From assembly GCF_009496155.1 (NCBI RefSeq), contig NZ_WIJP01000018.1, forward strand, positions 1 through 37,087: DNA of 37,087 bases, given 5' to 3'. The position numbers and the translations under genes are program-made. This DNA is from Streptococcus mitis (GTDB lineage: Bacteria; Bacillota; Bacilli; Lactobacillales; Streptococcaceae). Each line of letters begins with the position of its first letter. Positions within the stretch are counted from its first letter, which is position 1. The notes under the pieces are model-generated. The model did no database searches. It saw nothing but the letters and a program-made list of their open reading frames with translations, and was not told the DNA's origin. This document shows positions 26,672-35,019 of the stretch, piece after piece.

Positions 26672-26693
26672 AATCTTACATTTTTGTAAGATT
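26672..26693. promoter_or_regulatory. Operator-like inverted repeat upstream of the BceAB-type operon
   Basis: AATCTTACA, TTTT, TGTAAGATT: nine perfect base pairs. A further half-site CTTACA lies at 26655-26660. Position and symmetry suit a BceR-like response regulator; the regulator is not encoded beside it. Confidence 0.55.
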
Positions 26694-26819
26694 GGGGGGA
26701 ATGTAAGCAGATTTAATCTAGAGAAGTACACTGTAGCTTCTAAAATATTGTTAGAAATTGGTTTGAATTTCCCAATCAATTATTGAGTTTTTATTTCATT
26801 TCACTATGCAATAAATCAC

Positions 26820-26848
26820 TTCACTTTTTACTATAAAAATTATATAAT
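26820..26848 (+). promoter_or_regulatory. Promoter for the secreted-protein operon
   Basis: TTCACT (26820-26825), 17-base spacer, TATAAT (26843-26848). It leaves a leader of about 135 nt before the ATG at 26990. Confidence 0.7.
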
Positions 26849-26989
26849 GTAATTATGAAAGGGCTTACTTTAGAAAGGAGAAAAAATCGGAAACTATAAT
26901 TTGAGTAAGCTTATTTTAACTATCACTTTATTACCAAAATATTTCTACTAAAAATTTATTTTAGCTCTTTTCCAGAAAGTGTGGATATT

Positions 26990-27550
26990 ATGAAAAAAAT
27001 CTTGATTACTTTTTTTGCTATCCTTTCACTATTTTTCTATTCATCTGTTTTTGCAGATGATACTAATACAATAGTGAGCGAAACTATGACAGCTCAACAA
27101 CTTGTGAATCAATACGCGACTGATTATGATATCACATTGGAACAAGCATCAGATTTACTTGGTATAAATTTATACGAACGCTCTTCACAGACATATAGAA
27201 CAATTTCTACTCAAATAACTGTTACAAACTCCTATAAACCATCTATTTCTTTCTACTGCGAAACAAGCGAATATGGAACTTATCATGGTATTATAAGAAT
27301 ATTAAGAACAGAAATAAATAGAAATTATAATGGAATGTCAAAACAGTTTTCTGGTTCATTGTACGTCAATTTAGAACAGGCTGATAGAATATTCTATATA
27401 ATTAATGGAGATTTCTTTGATAACGGTACTACAACTTTAAGCGGAGGACTGAATATTGGAATAGGAGAAGGCGCTAGCGTAAATTTGGGAGGTTCCTACG
27501 TTGATAATCACTATAAATATGTATATCATGAAGGGAGAGTTCATTTTTAA
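26990..27550 (+). CDS. Secreted protein of unknown function
   Basis: This 186-residue protein starts MKKILITFFAILSLFFYSSV with a clear signal peptide and a likely cleavage after FADD-type residues near position 22. The mature part begins with a helical TAQQLVNQYATDYDITLEQA segment, then is rich in Thr, Tyr and Gly with predicted beta structure, ending in a glycine-rich stretch (GGLNIGIGEGASVNLGG). It has no cysteine pair, LPxTG or lipobox. A GTG three codons earlier is possible. The next gene overlaps its stop (TAATG), so the two are made together. It could be a small exported effector or stress protein; I do not recognise the family. Confidence 0.75.
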   Translation: MKKILITFFAILSLFFYSSVFADDTNTIVSETMTAQQLVNQYATDYDITLEQASDLLGINLYERSSQTYRTISTQITVTNSYKPSISFYCETSEYGTYHGIIRILRTEINRNYNGMSKQFSGSLYVNLEQADRIFYIINGDFFDNGTTTLSGGLNIGIGEGASVNLGGSYVDNHYKYVYHEGRVHF

Positions 27551-27747
27551 TGAAACACAAAGAACATATACTCATCGGACTTCTCTATCTCCTCTCTCCA
27601 TTCATCGGTCAGCTCTTAGTTGAAAAGACATACTTTATCGGTACAGAATTTACAGCTACTGCTTATGCTATTTGCTGGTTATCAGTTGTTATCAGCATCC
27701 ACCATTTTTCAAAAAATGTATTGTCTCAGCAAAAAAAATCAGATTAG
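27550..27747 (+). CDS. Small two-helix membrane protein
   Basis: This 65-residue protein has two hydrophobic helices (about residues 8-24 and 35-52), a basic N-terminus (MKHKEH) and a basic tail (QQKKSD). Its ATG shares a base with the stop of the secreted-protein gene (TAATG). The close coupling suggests joint function, for example as an anchor, partner or immunity-like protein for the exported product; this is inferred only. Confidence 0.7.
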   Translation: MKHKEHILIGLLYLLSPFIGQLLVEKTYFIGTEFTATAYAICWLSVVISIHHFSKNVLSQQKKSD

Positions 27748-27807
27748 AAAACCTGAGTTTAAAATAATATTTTATATATGATGCTGAGAAAATCTTATTA
27801 AAAGTAA

Positions 27808-27854
27808 AAAAAGCTTTAAATCAAGCAGTTTAGACTATTGATTTAAAGCTTTTT
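27808..27854. terminator. Bidirectional terminator between convergent genes
   Basis: Two 17-base arms (27808-27824 and 27838-27854) are perfectly complementary, with AAAAAGC at one end and GCTTTTT at the other. Confidence 0.92.
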
Positions 27855-27880
27855 GCTTATTCCAAATCTTCTGTAGAACC

Positions 27881-28153
27881 TCACCAAAACCATCCATCAT
27901 TTTCTTCAATAGCTTGGGCTTCTTTGCGTTTGCGTGGGCCTGTTCCGTACATTTCTGCTTCAATTTCTTCCTTGGTTGGCATGATAGAGGCTAGGATGAT
28001 ATAGATAATCACGCCAAGTCCAAAGTTTGCGACTGTGAAAATGGCAAACAGAAAACGTACAAGGGTAACATCAAAGTTCCACTTGTCTGACAGACCTGCC
28101 AGAACTCCTGAAATCATGCGATTTCGTCTCATTTTATAAAATTTACTGTTCAT
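27881..28153 (-). CDS. PspC-domain membrane protein
   Basis: The 90-residue protein has a single PspC domain: RRNRMISGVLAGLSDKWNFD followed by one membrane helix (about residues 34-57), then an acidic/basic cytosolic tail. In pneumococcus a PspC-domain gene in this setting (spr0810) belongs to the LiaFSR cell-envelope-stress regulon, as I recall. The frame is open 10 codons upstream, but the ATG at 28153 has a GAGG site and a conserved start (MNSKFYKMRR). It is transcribed from its own promoter in the gap after sprT. Confidence 0.9.
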   Translation of the reverse strand: MNSKFYKMRRNRMISGVLAGLSDKWNFDVTLVRFLFAIFTVANFGLGVIIYIILASIMPTKEEIEAEMYGTGPRKRKEAQAIEENDGWFW

Positions 28154-28183
28154 GATATTTCCTCTTTCTGCTAGGTTAGTCAT

Positions 28184-28227
28184 AGTATATCACGGGTAGG
28201 ATCGGCTTTCATCAGTCCTCAGGCTGA
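28184..28227 (-). promoter_or_regulatory. pspC promoter with upstream LiaR-like inverted repeat
   Basis: TGATATACT (28184-28192, minus) is an extended -10. The imperfect 16-bp palindrome TCAGTCCTCAGGCTGA (28212-28227) lies about where a response regulator would act, overlapping the end of sprT. Confidence 0.45.
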
Positions 28228-28661
28228 TTTACTAGTAGCAATTTACCTCGACAAAGTCCACAGCGATAGCGTTTGGTATCAATCCTTCGCTTGCGATGAT
28301 ACCTTTGCTGGCAGGATTGGCAACGATAGAGCTTGATTGGCTTGGAGTTGCTATTGGGCAAGGAAGGCACAAAGCGTAATCCATCCACTGCTTTCAACAG
28401 TTCCTTAAAATCCCTATCCTTGTGTTGATAGCCCTTTCCTTGAAAATAGAGGTGATAATGACAGAGTTCATGTCGGACAATTTTCCTAAAAACATCCAGC
28501 CCCAGTTCCTGATAAACCTTGGGATTAAAATCCAAATGCCCATCTTTGGGGAAAAATCGCCCACCTGTCGAACGTAGACGCCTATTCCACTGAACATGAT
28601 GGATAAAAGGTCTGCCGAAGTCTTCTAGTGAAACCTGCTTAACGTAATCAGTCAGTTTCAT
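28212..28661 (-). CDS. SprT-like zinc metalloprotease family protein
   Basis: This 149-residue protein has the SprT core: the metalloprotease motif [10 protein letters not shown] (HExxH at about residues 65-69) and a C-terminal zinc ribbon with CQSC and CGLC. The SprT/Spartan fold is known for DNA-protein crosslink proteases, but the bacterial short form has no established substrate. It overlaps the end of tex by 14 bases and has no Shine-Dalgarno of its own, so translation probably depends on coupling to tex. Confidence 0.93.
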   Translation of the reverse strand: MKLTDYVKQVSLEDFGRPFIHHVQWNRRLRSTGGRFFPKDGHLDFNPKVYQELGLDVFRKIVRHELCHYHLYFQGKGYQHKDRDFKELLKAVDGLRFVPSLPNSNSKPIKLYRCQSCQQRYHRKRRIDTKRYRCGLCRGKLLLVNQPED

Positions 28662-30777
28662 TTGGAGCTAGGAGCGACAGATTTACTTTTTCACGTTCAG
28701 TATCAATTTTCTTGACCCAAACAGTCACCAAATCTCCAACTGACACCACTTGACTGGGATGCTTGATAAACTTGCGACTCATATGGGAAATATGGATGAG
28801 ACCGTCCTCGTGAATCCCGATATCAACGAAGGCACCGAAGTCAACGACATTACGCACCACACCCTCTAGCTTCTGACCAACCACTAAATCCTTGATATCT
28901 AGGACATCTTGGCGAAGCACAGGTGCGTCAAAGGAATCACGGAAATCTCGACCTGGTTTGAGAAGATCTGCAATGATATCTTTAAGGGTTTCTGGACCAA
29001 GGTCTAGCTCTTGCGCCATATCTTTGATTGAAAGGGACTTGAGTTTACTTTGGGCTTCTTCATTCAAGTCTGTAATGTCCAAACGTTTGAAAAGTTCCTT
29101 AACGGCAGCGTAATTTTCTGGGTGAACTCCTGTATTATCAAGAATATTGCTACTTTCCGGGATACGGAGGAAACCAGCTGCCTGCTCAAAGGCCTTGGCT
29201 CCCAGACGAGGAACTTTCTTGATTTGAGCGCGTGAAGTGATTTTTCCTTCTTCCTCACGGTATTTGACAATATTTTCAGAGATAGTTTTGTTAAGACCAG
29301 CAACGTGGGAAAGAAGAGCTGGACTGGCCGTATTGATGTTGACACCGACTTGGTTAACCACGGTATCCACGACAAAGTCCAGACTTTCAGATAGTTTCTT
29401 CTGGCTGACATCGTGTTGGTATTGACCGACACCAATAGATTTGGGATCGATTTTAACCAATTCCGCAAGAGGATCTTGCAAACGACGAGCGATGGAAATG
29501 GCAGAGCGCTTTTCAACGGTCAAGTCTGGAAACTCCTGACGAGCAAGTTCACTGGCAGAGTAGACCGAAGCACCACTTTCATTGACGATAACATAGCTGA
29601 CTTCAGGGAAATCTTTCAGAACTTCCGCCACAAAGGCTTCACTTTCACGACTAGCCGTTCCATTTCCGATGGCAATAATCTCTACACCGTATTGACCAAT
29701 CAAGTCTGCCAGATCTTTCTTGGCTTCTTCGATTTGACGAGCAGATGCTGGTTTGACAGGATAAATGACCTGAGTCGTCAGCATTTTTCCTGTTGCATCA
29801 ACGACAGCTAGCTTGGCACCTGTACGAAAGGCTGGGTCAAATCCAAGAACCACGCGCCCTTTCAACGGAGCAACCAAGAGGAGATTGCGCAGGTTGTCCG
29901 AAAAGAGTTGGATGGCTCCTTCTTCTGCCTTTTCAGTTAATTCTGTCCGAATACGGCGCTCGATAGCAGGCAAGACTTTTTTCTTAACTGACTGTTGGAC
30001 AACTTCATCTATATAGGCGTTTTTCACCTTGAAACGAGCAGCAAAGAAGGCAAGAATACGGTCTGTTGCATGTTCAAAACCAACCTTCAAGACACCTAGC
30101 TTCTCCCCACGATTAAGGGCTAAGGTACGATAACCCTGCATATTTCCAACCGTCTCTGAAAAATCATAATAAATCTGAAAAACCTGCTTTTCATCAAGAC
30201 TTTCATCCTTGACTTGAGAAGTGAGTTTAGAATGTCTCAGCACTTCCTGATAAGTCATGGCGCGCAGTGTCACATCTTCTGATAAGGCTTCAACCAAGAT
30301 ATCAACTGCACCAGCCAAGGCTTCCTTAGCAGTCGCAAATCCTTCACAGACAAACTTCTCAGCCTCTTTTTCTAAGTCAGCTACATTTTGCAAGATTAAG
30401 CGAGCAAGTGGGAAGAGTCCGGCTTCACGAGCAATGGTTGCCTTGGTTCGACGTTTTTCCTTGTATGGAAGATAGAGTTCTTCTACGTCTGCTAATTTTT
30501 CGGCAGCTAAGATAGCTTCTTCCAACTCTTTGGTCAACTTGCCTTGTTCTTGAATCTTAGCTAAAACAGCTTCTTTACGATCATTGAGGTTAGTCAGACT
30601 TTTATCCAAGTCAATAATGGCCTTAATCGCCACCTCATCCAGACTACCAGTCATGTCCTTCCGATAACGCGCGATAAAGGGAATAGTCGCCCCTTCAGCT
30701 GTCAAACTTAGAACGGTATCAATTTGCTTTAACGTCACTCCCAAATCCTGGGAGATTTTTTCATATTTTTTATCCAT
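28648..30777 (-). CDS. tex: Tex, S1-domain RNA-binding transcription accessory protein
   Basis: The 709-residue protein has the full Tex order: N-terminal helical domain with [15 protein letters not shown], YqgF RNase H-like fold ([18 protein letters not shown]), helix-hairpin-helix repeats ([17 protein letters not shown], then [20 protein letters not shown]) and a C-terminal S1 domain ([21 protein letters not shown]) from about residue 630. It binds RNA and transcription complexes and affects gene expression. The ATG lies six bases after a TATAAT, so its mRNA would have essentially no leader and no ribosome site. Confidence 0.96.
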   Translation of the reverse strand: MDKKYEKISQDLGVTLKQIDTVLSLTAEGATIPFIARYRKDMTGSLDEVAIKAIIDLDKSLTNLNDRKEAVLAKIQEQGKLTKELEEAILAAEKLADVEELYLPYKEKRRTKATIAREAGLFPLARLILQNVADLEKEAEKFVCEGFATAKEALAGAVDILVEALSEDVTLRAMTYQEVLRHSKLTSQVKDESLDEKQVFQIYYDFSETVGNMQGYRTLALNRGEKLGVLKVGFEHATDRILAFFAARFKVKNAYIDEVVQQSVKKKVLPAIERRIRTELTEKAEEGAIQLFSDNLRNLLLVAPLKGRVVLGFDPAFRTGAKLAVVDATGKMLTTQVIYPVKPASARQIEEAKKDLADLIGQYGVEIIAIGNGTASRESEAFVAEVLKDFPEVSYVIVNESGASVYSASELARQEFPDLTVEKRSAISIARRLQDPLAELVKIDPKSIGVGQYQHDVSQKKLSESLDFVVDTVVNQVGVNINTASPALLSHVAGLNKTISENIVKYREEEGKITSRAQIKKVPRLGAKAFEQAAGFLRIPESSNILDNTGVHPENYAAVKELFKRLDITDLNEEAQSKLKSLSIKDMAQELDLGPETLKDIIADLLKPGRDFRDSFDAPVLRQDVLDIKDLVVGQKLEGVVRNVVDFGAFVDIGIHEDGLIHISHMSRKFIKHPSQVVSVGDLVTVWVKKIDTEREKVNLSLLAPNETD

Positions 30778-30783
30778 GAATCT

Positions 30784-30811
30784 ATTATACCACAGAGAAA
30801 ACAGCAGTCAA
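30784..30811 (-). promoter_or_regulatory. Strong tex promoter, giving a leaderless mRNA
   Basis: Minus strand: TTGACT (30806-30811), 16-base spacer, TGGTATAAT extended -10 (TATAAT at 30784-30789). After a six-base AGATTC the tex ATG follows, at or next to the expected transcript start. Confidence 0.8.
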
Positions 30812-30833
30812 AAATAATAATATTCCCATAACC

Positions 30834-30870
30834 TAAAACAGGATGTCTATGTCAAGACATCCTGTTTATT
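30834..30870. terminator. Terminator of the type III R-M operon
   Basis: AAACAGGATGTCT (30836-30848) and AGACATCCTGTTT (30855-30867): 13 perfect pairs around a six-base loop, flanked by T-rich sequence in both directions. Confidence 0.93.
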
Positions 30871-32352
30871 TTACACTAAATCATGTAAAATATTCAAAAG
30901 TAATTCTGTTGACTCTTCCAATTCTTCTGTAGTATAGCTGTTATTTTGATTTTCTGGATGATGAATGATGTTGCGAATTAAAGTTGGAAGAGTTTTTTGC
31001 TCTTGCTGAATATTCCCGTTTTTTAATAAACGATGATAGTCTTTATCTTGAGTTATGCCTTTATCTACAAGCCATTTTTCGAATTCTTTCTCGAAATAAT
31101 TTCTTTCATCCTCATCAATCGCTTTTGCTTGGATAAATCCATATAATTCATTGTGAAATTCCACGCTGTTTACTCCAAAAGCAATGTAGTTTATTTCTCC
31201 TATTGTCGGTGAGGTAGTTCCGAATAAATTTAATTCCCGCTTATCCGATACAAAATTCACTCCGTCGTCATTCTTGGAAAAAATATTGATTTGCTGAGTT
31301 CTACAGTCAAACTTTTTTAACAGGTAAGGAGAATGAGTCGTAATAAAAACTTGATATTTTTCAGCAATTTTATTAAGTGAATCGATAAGTTTATCTTGCG
31401 CTTTAGGATGTAAAAATGTCTCAGGCTCATCAATAAAAAACATAATTGGCTTAGATAATGTTTCCTCTTCATTATCAAGCACACCAGCATAAACTTGAAT
31501 TAAGCTTAAAGCTAATGCCCGTTGCATTCCAGTACCTTTTTCTGAAACAGAAGTTGAAATACCATTATCCGAAAGAAGAAGACTACCCGTCTTAAAGAAA
31601 TTATCAATTTCAGGCAATCCAAAATTAAATTGTACCTCACCATCTCCATACTGCTCTTTCAACACGGAGGAAATTTTAGTCGCAATTCCTTCAAGAATTC
31701 TACCCAACCCTTCATCTCCAAAAGTTTTGTTATGAGCATCTTGAAATTCTCTCCATGTATCGCCTTTTTGAAAATCTTTTGTTATATCATTAATTATTTT
31801 ACCTATTATTTTGGTCTTACCAAAATCTTGATAATCTTCATTCCTTATATCCGAATATACAAACTGAGCATCAAATAATGCAGTAATCGTTTTATCAATG
31901 CCTGTGGGGTTTTCAAACCTCTTTATATCATCTTCCTCGGTTGAATTTGGATTATAAATCCTTACTTTTGAGATATCTAAAGAAACTGTTTTTTTACCTT
32001 GCGTTACTTCACATTCCTGAGACGACCTTAAAACCCTAAGACTATACGTACCATCTTCATTGTCGATTACATAGTCACTGTATTTATTAAGATTTAGGTT
32101 TTCATCATTAACTATTTCACTGAGATCTGCACCTTTGAATTCAAGTTCGACAGATATATTTTCAGTCTCAAGACCCTGAGTTATAAAATCTAACTTGTTT
32201 TTTCCACTCTGAATGAATTCAATCGCTTTAAAAATTGTCGTCTTACCACAGTTATTATTTCCTACAAAAAAATTTACACCTTCCGAGAATTCAATAACAT
32301 GCTCTCCTTTAAAACTCTTAAAGTTTACTAGTTTAATTTTAGAAATATACAT
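30871..32352 (-). CDS. OLD/ABC-like AAA ATPase with C-terminal RNxxxH motif, linked to type III R-M
   Basis: The 493-residue protein starts MYISKIKLVNFKSFKGEHVI, typical of SMC/RecF-like ATPases. Walker A is GNNNCGKTT (K37), the signature region EKGTGMQRA (271-279), Walker B MFFIDEPET with D308/E309, and the H-loop ITTHSPYLL (H340). The tail (400-493) is not part of the ATPase core. It is helical and carries LIRNIIHHPEN with R460, N461 and H465, matching the R-N-x3-H active-site motif of HEPN ribonucleases. The gene starts 27 bases after res, with AGGAG upstream. ATPases with HEPN tails such as PrrC and RloC guard restriction systems by cutting tRNA; an analogous role here is inferred. Confidence 0.85.
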   Translation of the reverse strand: MYISKIKLVNFKSFKGEHVIEFSEGVNFFVGNNNCGKTTIFKAIEFIQSGKNKLDFITQGLETENISVELEFKGADLSEIVNDENLNLNKYSDYVIDNEDGTYSLRVLRSSQECEVTQGKKTVSLDISKVRIYNPNSTEEDDIKRFENPTGIDKTITALFDAQFVYSDIRNEDYQDFGKTKIIGKIINDITKDFQKGDTWREFQDAHNKTFGDEGLGRILEGIATKISSVLKEQYGDGEVQFNFGLPEIDNFFKTGSLLLSDNGISTSVSEKGTGMQRALALSLIQVYAGVLDNEEETLSKPIMFFIDEPETFLHPKAQDKLIDSLNKIAEKYQVFITTHSPYLLKKFDCRTQQINIFSKNDDGVNFVSDKRELNLFGTTSPTIGEINYIAFGVNSVEFHNELYGFIQAKAIDEDERNYFEKEFEKWLVDKGITQDKDYHRLLKNGNIQQEQKTLPTLIRNIIHHPENQNNSYTTEELEESTELLLNILHDLV

Positions 32353-32379
32353 TTTCTTATCTCCTACTCACGTTATGTA

Positions 32380-35016
32380 TTAGAGTGTCCGCAGTTGTTT
32401 CTTGACCTCGTCCTTACTTATCGTCTCATTAAAGAACGGCAAACCCACAATCCGATAATGTTCATCATCAACTAGCGTCCTCGCCTCATCTCGTTCAGAA
32501 ATTTGATGCAAGAACTCTTGTTTCCAGCCTTCCTTACTATTTTTGAAAGTATTATCTGCGTCCAAGAATTGACTTCCTTTTGGTTCAATGAAAATCTGCC
32601 AAGAAACATTTCCTGTATTTTTGTCGTTAGCGAACATGAGAAAGTCTGGTTCAAAGGCTTTCCCATTAGCAAAACTATAAATCTTTACAGCTTTTTCATT
32701 TCGAAGTAGGTAAATATCTGTCCATTTTTCTTCAAGTTCAGTCATCAAATCTTTAATCAAACGGACGAGAAGTTTTTCCTCACTGGTGCCGAAGTTGTCA
32801 TTGTAAGCGTACCAGTCTAGATTATCCAAATCTTCGAAATACTGGGTTTCGGCTATATTTTTCTGTGACAAACCAAACTCTGCTTGGCTTTGATGGTTAA
32901 TGGTGTATTTTCGCAAGATATTATCTTCAAATAAGTCCTTTATTTTGTATTTTTCGAATTTTTCTGAACCGAAGAAGCGTTCCTCGGTCGCAATCAAATC
33001 TTTTTCAATGTGATGGAGAAGTTTTTCAGTAATATAAAGTTTGTCGTCTGGGGTTAAATCATTCACTAGTTTGTACTGAGACTCCACTCGCATATCAATA
33101 TCTGAAAGCATATTGATAAATCCAGCAACATTTGGCAAACCTACGAAAGCTTTCTGTAGATTATCGAACGAGAACTTTTTATTGCGATTGATAGCCGTTC
33201 TGACAATATTGTTGCTGATAATTTTACCGAATTTGAAGGTAATCGCCTCTAATGAATCCGAAACATAATTTCCTTCATCAAATGCCTCAATATCTCGCAC
33301 ACTGTGGGTTGGGAGTTTGACTTCGAAAGATTTGGGAATGAAATTCGTATCAAATAGACTTCCTTGACGTTGTTCAAGTAGTTGCTCATAAGAAAGGCGT
33401 TTATTCATCCAAACGACGCCATCTGTGTAGGTTCGCGTTTTCTTGAAAGACTCCTTAAGCTTGAGCACACGTTCTTCCAGATTCTGGTCATCATAAATCC
33501 CAGATTCACGCAAGACTTGCTTGAGTTCTGAAATATAGCGAGGATTATTAGCAGAGTGATAGTGAAGTTGTTCAATCACCCGAAGTTCATAATTTTCATT
33601 TTCGTCAAATTTTCGAATGTATTTTTCTTCAAAATTATCACCAATGACAAAAGGATAATAGCGAGCACCACGACCAATCAACTGCTTCTCAGTGTTGGTA
33701 GTTTTTCCTGCGACAAATCCGTTTTTTGTGTTCTTCCCATCACGGGTGTCATAAAGTCGGACAATGTCGAAAAGATTGAGAACGTCCCATCCCTCGTTCA
33801 GCATATCCACGGCGAAAATGGCACGAATTTCATTTGTTGGTAGTTCTAAGGTATTGAGGAGATTGAGACTATCTTTATGCTTGTTCTTTCCATCAACTAA
33901 AAGCAGGCGCTCTTTTCGAAAATCCTCTTGAAGTTCCGCCACCAAGTCTGCGTTAGAAATACCGACTTTTTCGAAATAAGAGAAGGATTTTTTTAAAATA
34001 CTGGATTTTTCGTCCATTTCTGAAACAAGATCACGCTGTGCTTGAATATCTTCTGGAGAAAGATTGTCTAGCACCCCCAAAAATGAGTCCAGATTTTCTT
34101 GACTCTCAGCAATCTTCTGCGACTTGAACATGACCAAGGGTTTTAGGTTGATACCATTTTTCAGAGCGATTTTCTTGCGATATTGACTGACAAGAATGGC
34201 TTGAAGCATACGATTATTGACTTTACCATCCACCAGATGAAAGAGAACATCTTTCGAATACTTGTCCAGTCGAAATTCTTTCAAATCATATTTGAACAGC
34301 AAGGATTTTTCATACTTTTGAGCTAAGGTTGGATTTGTTAGGTCAATCGTTGCCGTAAACTCAAAAATACTGGATTTTTTAGCGGTTCTCTGGATAGCTT
34401 CAATAGTAGACGTCCAGCTGGTGTTGTCCTTTTTCTCGTTTGTGTCCAGACCAGCGTTCAAGTGATGTGCTTCATCAGCCAACATGACAACAGAAATATC
34501 CTTGAATTGCTCATAAGACAGACGGTTTTCTCGTGGCGTATTGAGATCTTGGTGGAGCTTCTGAATAGTAGTGAAAACAATATTAATACTATCATCACGA
34601 CTATCTGAAAAATCCGTCACTTCACGCACGGTCACAATTTGCCCATCCATGACAATCTTTTCCGCAAAAAGGTACTTACCAGAAGAGCTCTCCAAGAAAT
34701 TATCCTTGGTTTTGGTGAGAATATTGTCGTTATTGACAAAGAAGATGAAATTCCGTTCCCCTTGTTTGTACTTTTCCAAGATAACCGCCGCCATCAAAAG
34801 CGTCTTCCCAGAACCAGTCGCCATATTGTAGAGGACTTGCTCTGGAATAGCACGATTTTCATCTGTTTTATAGTATAAATATCGTCCAATCGCTTCCTCT
34901 TGATAAGGACGCAAAGAGTGTTTCAGATTTTTAGTAATGTAATCTGGCAAATCCGCTCGAAAGTCCTTAAAGCCAGACCGACTGACCGTATCATAAGTTT
35001 CGTAAATAAAAGTCAT
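32380..35016 (-). CDS. res: Type III restriction endonuclease subunit (Res)
   Basis: Res is the DNA-translocating and cutting subunit of a type III system, working in complex with Mod. The 878-residue protein has SF2 helicase motifs: MATGSGKTLLMA (K71), DEAHH at 181-185, FEFTATIDL and the motif VI region QLIGRGARYYP. The C-terminal nuclease of PD-(D/E)XK type reads FEPDFLMF followed by FIEPKG. The length is close to that of EcoP1I-type Res. It starts four bases after the mod stop with an AAGGA site inside mod. All motifs look intact. Confidence 0.95.
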   Translation of the reverse strand: MTFIYETYDTVSRSGFKDFRADLPDYITKNLKHSLRPYQEEAIGRYLYYKTDENRAIPEQVLYNMATGSGKTLLMAAVILEKYKQGERNFIFFVNNDNILTKTKDNFLESSSGKYLFAEKIVMDGQIVTVREVTDFSDSRDDSINIVFTTIQKLHQDLNTPRENRLSYEQFKDISVVMLADEAHHLNAGLDTNEKKDNTSWTSTIEAIQRTAKKSSIFEFTATIDLTNPTLAQKYEKSLLFKYDLKEFRLDKYSKDVLFHLVDGKVNNRMLQAILVSQYRKKIALKNGINLKPLVMFKSQKIAESQENLDSFLGVLDNLSPEDIQAQRDLVSEMDEKSSILKKSFSYFEKVGISNADLVAELQEDFRKERLLLVDGKNKHKDSLNLLNTLELPTNEIRAIFAVDMLNEGWDVLNLFDIVRLYDTRDGKNTKNGFVAGKTTNTEKQLIGRGARYYPFVIGDNFEEKYIRKFDENENYELRVIEQLHYHSANNPRYISELKQVLRESGIYDDQNLEERVLKLKESFKKTRTYTDGVVWMNKRLSYEQLLEQRQGSLFDTNFIPKSFEVKLPTHSVRDIEAFDEGNYVSDSLEAITFKFGKIISNNIVRTAINRNKKFSFDNLQKAFVGLPNVAGFINMLSDIDMRVESQYKLVNDLTPDDKLYITEKLLHHIEKDLIATEERFFGSEKFEKYKIKDLFEDNILRKYTINHQSQAEFGLSQKNIAETQYFEDLDNLDWYAYNDNFGTSEEKLLVRLIKDLMTELEEKWTDIYLLRNEKAVKIYSFANGKAFEPDFLMFANDKNTGNVSWQIFIEPKGSQFLDADNTFKNSKEGWKQEFLHQISERDEARTLVDDEHYRIVGLPFFNETISKDEVKKQLRTL

Positions 35017-35019
35017 GAC

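Larger units (their letters stand above)
26588..26989. other. 402-bp intergenic region between divergent transcription units
   Basis: Contains the operator-like palindrome at 26672-26693, a plus-strand promoter at 26820-26848, and a short frame with a ribosome-site-like AGAAAGGAG (26872-26880) not followed by a valid start. Also present is a 7-bp inverted repeat GCTTACT/AGTAAGC (26863-26910) followed by TTATTTT. I see no protein gene. Confidence 0.6.

Noticed and set aside
29413..29811. 132-codon frame on the plus strand inside tex
   Set aside because: It is antisense to conserved tex domains and has no ribosome site; a shadow of tex codon bias.
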